A stretch of DNA of 5,054 nucleotides, from contig JANMVT010000193.1 in assembly GCA_031392945.1 (NCBI GenBank), forward strand, positions 1 through 5,054, given 5' to 3'. Positions 4,850 through 5,054 of this stretch are shown here, piece by piece. Both the position numbers and the translations under genes were made by a program. Origin of the DNA: JANYCG01 sp031392945 (GTDB lineage: Bacteria > Pseudomonadota > Gammaproteobacteria > Burkholderiales > Burkholderiaceae_C). Numbering within the stretch: position 1 is the first letter of the stretch; each line of letters begins with the position of its first letter. The notes beneath the pieces are model-generated. The model did no database searches. It was not told where the DNA came from and saw only the letters and a program-made list of their open reading frames with translations.

Positions 4850-5054
4850 TCATCTTTTTGGCGCAGGCACAACTTCCTGCTCGATCGCGCCAAACACGCT
4901 TTGACCGTTGCGGCCCTTGACTTCGATCTTGATGGTGTCACCAAACTTCATGTACCCGGTCTTGGGCTGGCCGTCCAGTATGGTTTCTATCGCGCGTTTC
5001 TCGGCGATGCAACTGTAACCTTTGGGCCAGTCTTTTTTGCCCTTGACTTCAACA
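4850..5054 (-). CDS. Fumarylacetoacetate hydrolase (FAH) family protein, C-terminal part
   Basis: Only the last 67 complete codons are in the window; the N-terminus lies beyond position 5054. The visible part ends KTGYMKFGDTIKIEVKGRN then GQSVFGAIEQEVVPAPKR. The GYMKFGDTIxIE and SVFGAIEQ blocks are typical of the C-terminus of FAH-family enzymes, which include 2-keto-4-pentenoate hydratase-like and fumarylpyruvate/acylpyruvate hydrolases. These act in the cytoplasm on intermediates of aromatic and amino acid breakdown. The stop is TGA at 4852-4850. The metal-binding Glu and Asp residues used to judge activity would lie upstream, outside the window. It is followed by the lipoprotein phosphatase gene after 40 bp in the same direction. 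Family call is good; the specific enzyme cannot be assigned. Confidence 0.85.
   Translation of the reverse strand, partial: VEVKGKKDWPKGYSCIAEKRAIETILDGQPKTGYMKFGDTIKIEVKGRNGQSVFGAIEQEVVPAPKR

Noticed and set aside
4393..4920. Plus-strand open frame of 175 codons
   Set aside because: It is antisense to the phosphatase gene and its leader, with composition typical of an antisense shadow.
1..5054. CRISPR array, tRNA or rRNA genes
   Set aside because: No regularly spaced short direct repeats were seen, and no tRNA cloverleaf or rRNA-like sequence was recognised on either strand.

Overview
This 5,054-base window looks like the chromosome of a betaproteobacterium, most likely a Burkholderiales/Comamonadaceae relative. 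That is inferred from the GC-rich coding style, the family mix and gene spacing; no marker gene confirms it. It holds five ordinary protein genes or gene fragments, and one accessory patch at about 430-1770 where the interesting structure lies.

Layout. 1-432 (+) is the 3' part of an intradiol ring-cleavage dioxygenase, with an in-frame stop at 10-12. 433-1769 is the accessory patch. It contains (a) a complete 500-bp integron gene cassette on the minus strand (769-1268), with a VOC-superfamily gene (855-1235) and a well-formed attC site (763-841), and (b) two copies, in opposite orientation, of a ~162-bp structured repeat (498-659 and 1525-1687) that bracket the cassette. A further small hairpin repeat lies at 1719-1760. 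1770-3170 (-) is a wax ester synthase/diacylglycerol acyltransferase family gene. 3171-3338 is the divergent intergenic region. 3339-4013 (+) is an exported YHS-domain protein. 4014-4110 separates convergent genes. 4111-4809 (-) is a lipoprotein of the histidine phosphatase superfamily. 4850-5054 (-) is the C-terminal end of a fumarylacetoacetate hydrolase family gene, 40 bp upstream of the phosphatase and probably co-transcribed with it.

The most notable observations are as follows. First, there is a lone gene cassette with no integrase or attI in view, whose two boundaries can be placed to the base because its first six bases complement its own R'' box. Second, the two flanking repeats fold into the same long hairpin, and six base pairs differ between copies by paired, pairing-preserving substitutions, which points to a conserved structure or to arm-to-arm correction. 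Third, the cassette lies inside the inverted pair of repeats, an arrangement resembling MITE-flanked integron units. Whether the flanked block ever moved as a unit cannot be decided from this window.

The housekeeping genes do not form one obvious pathway. The dioxygenase and FAH-family genes suggest aromatic or organic acid catabolism, and the acyltransferase suggests neutral lipid storage.
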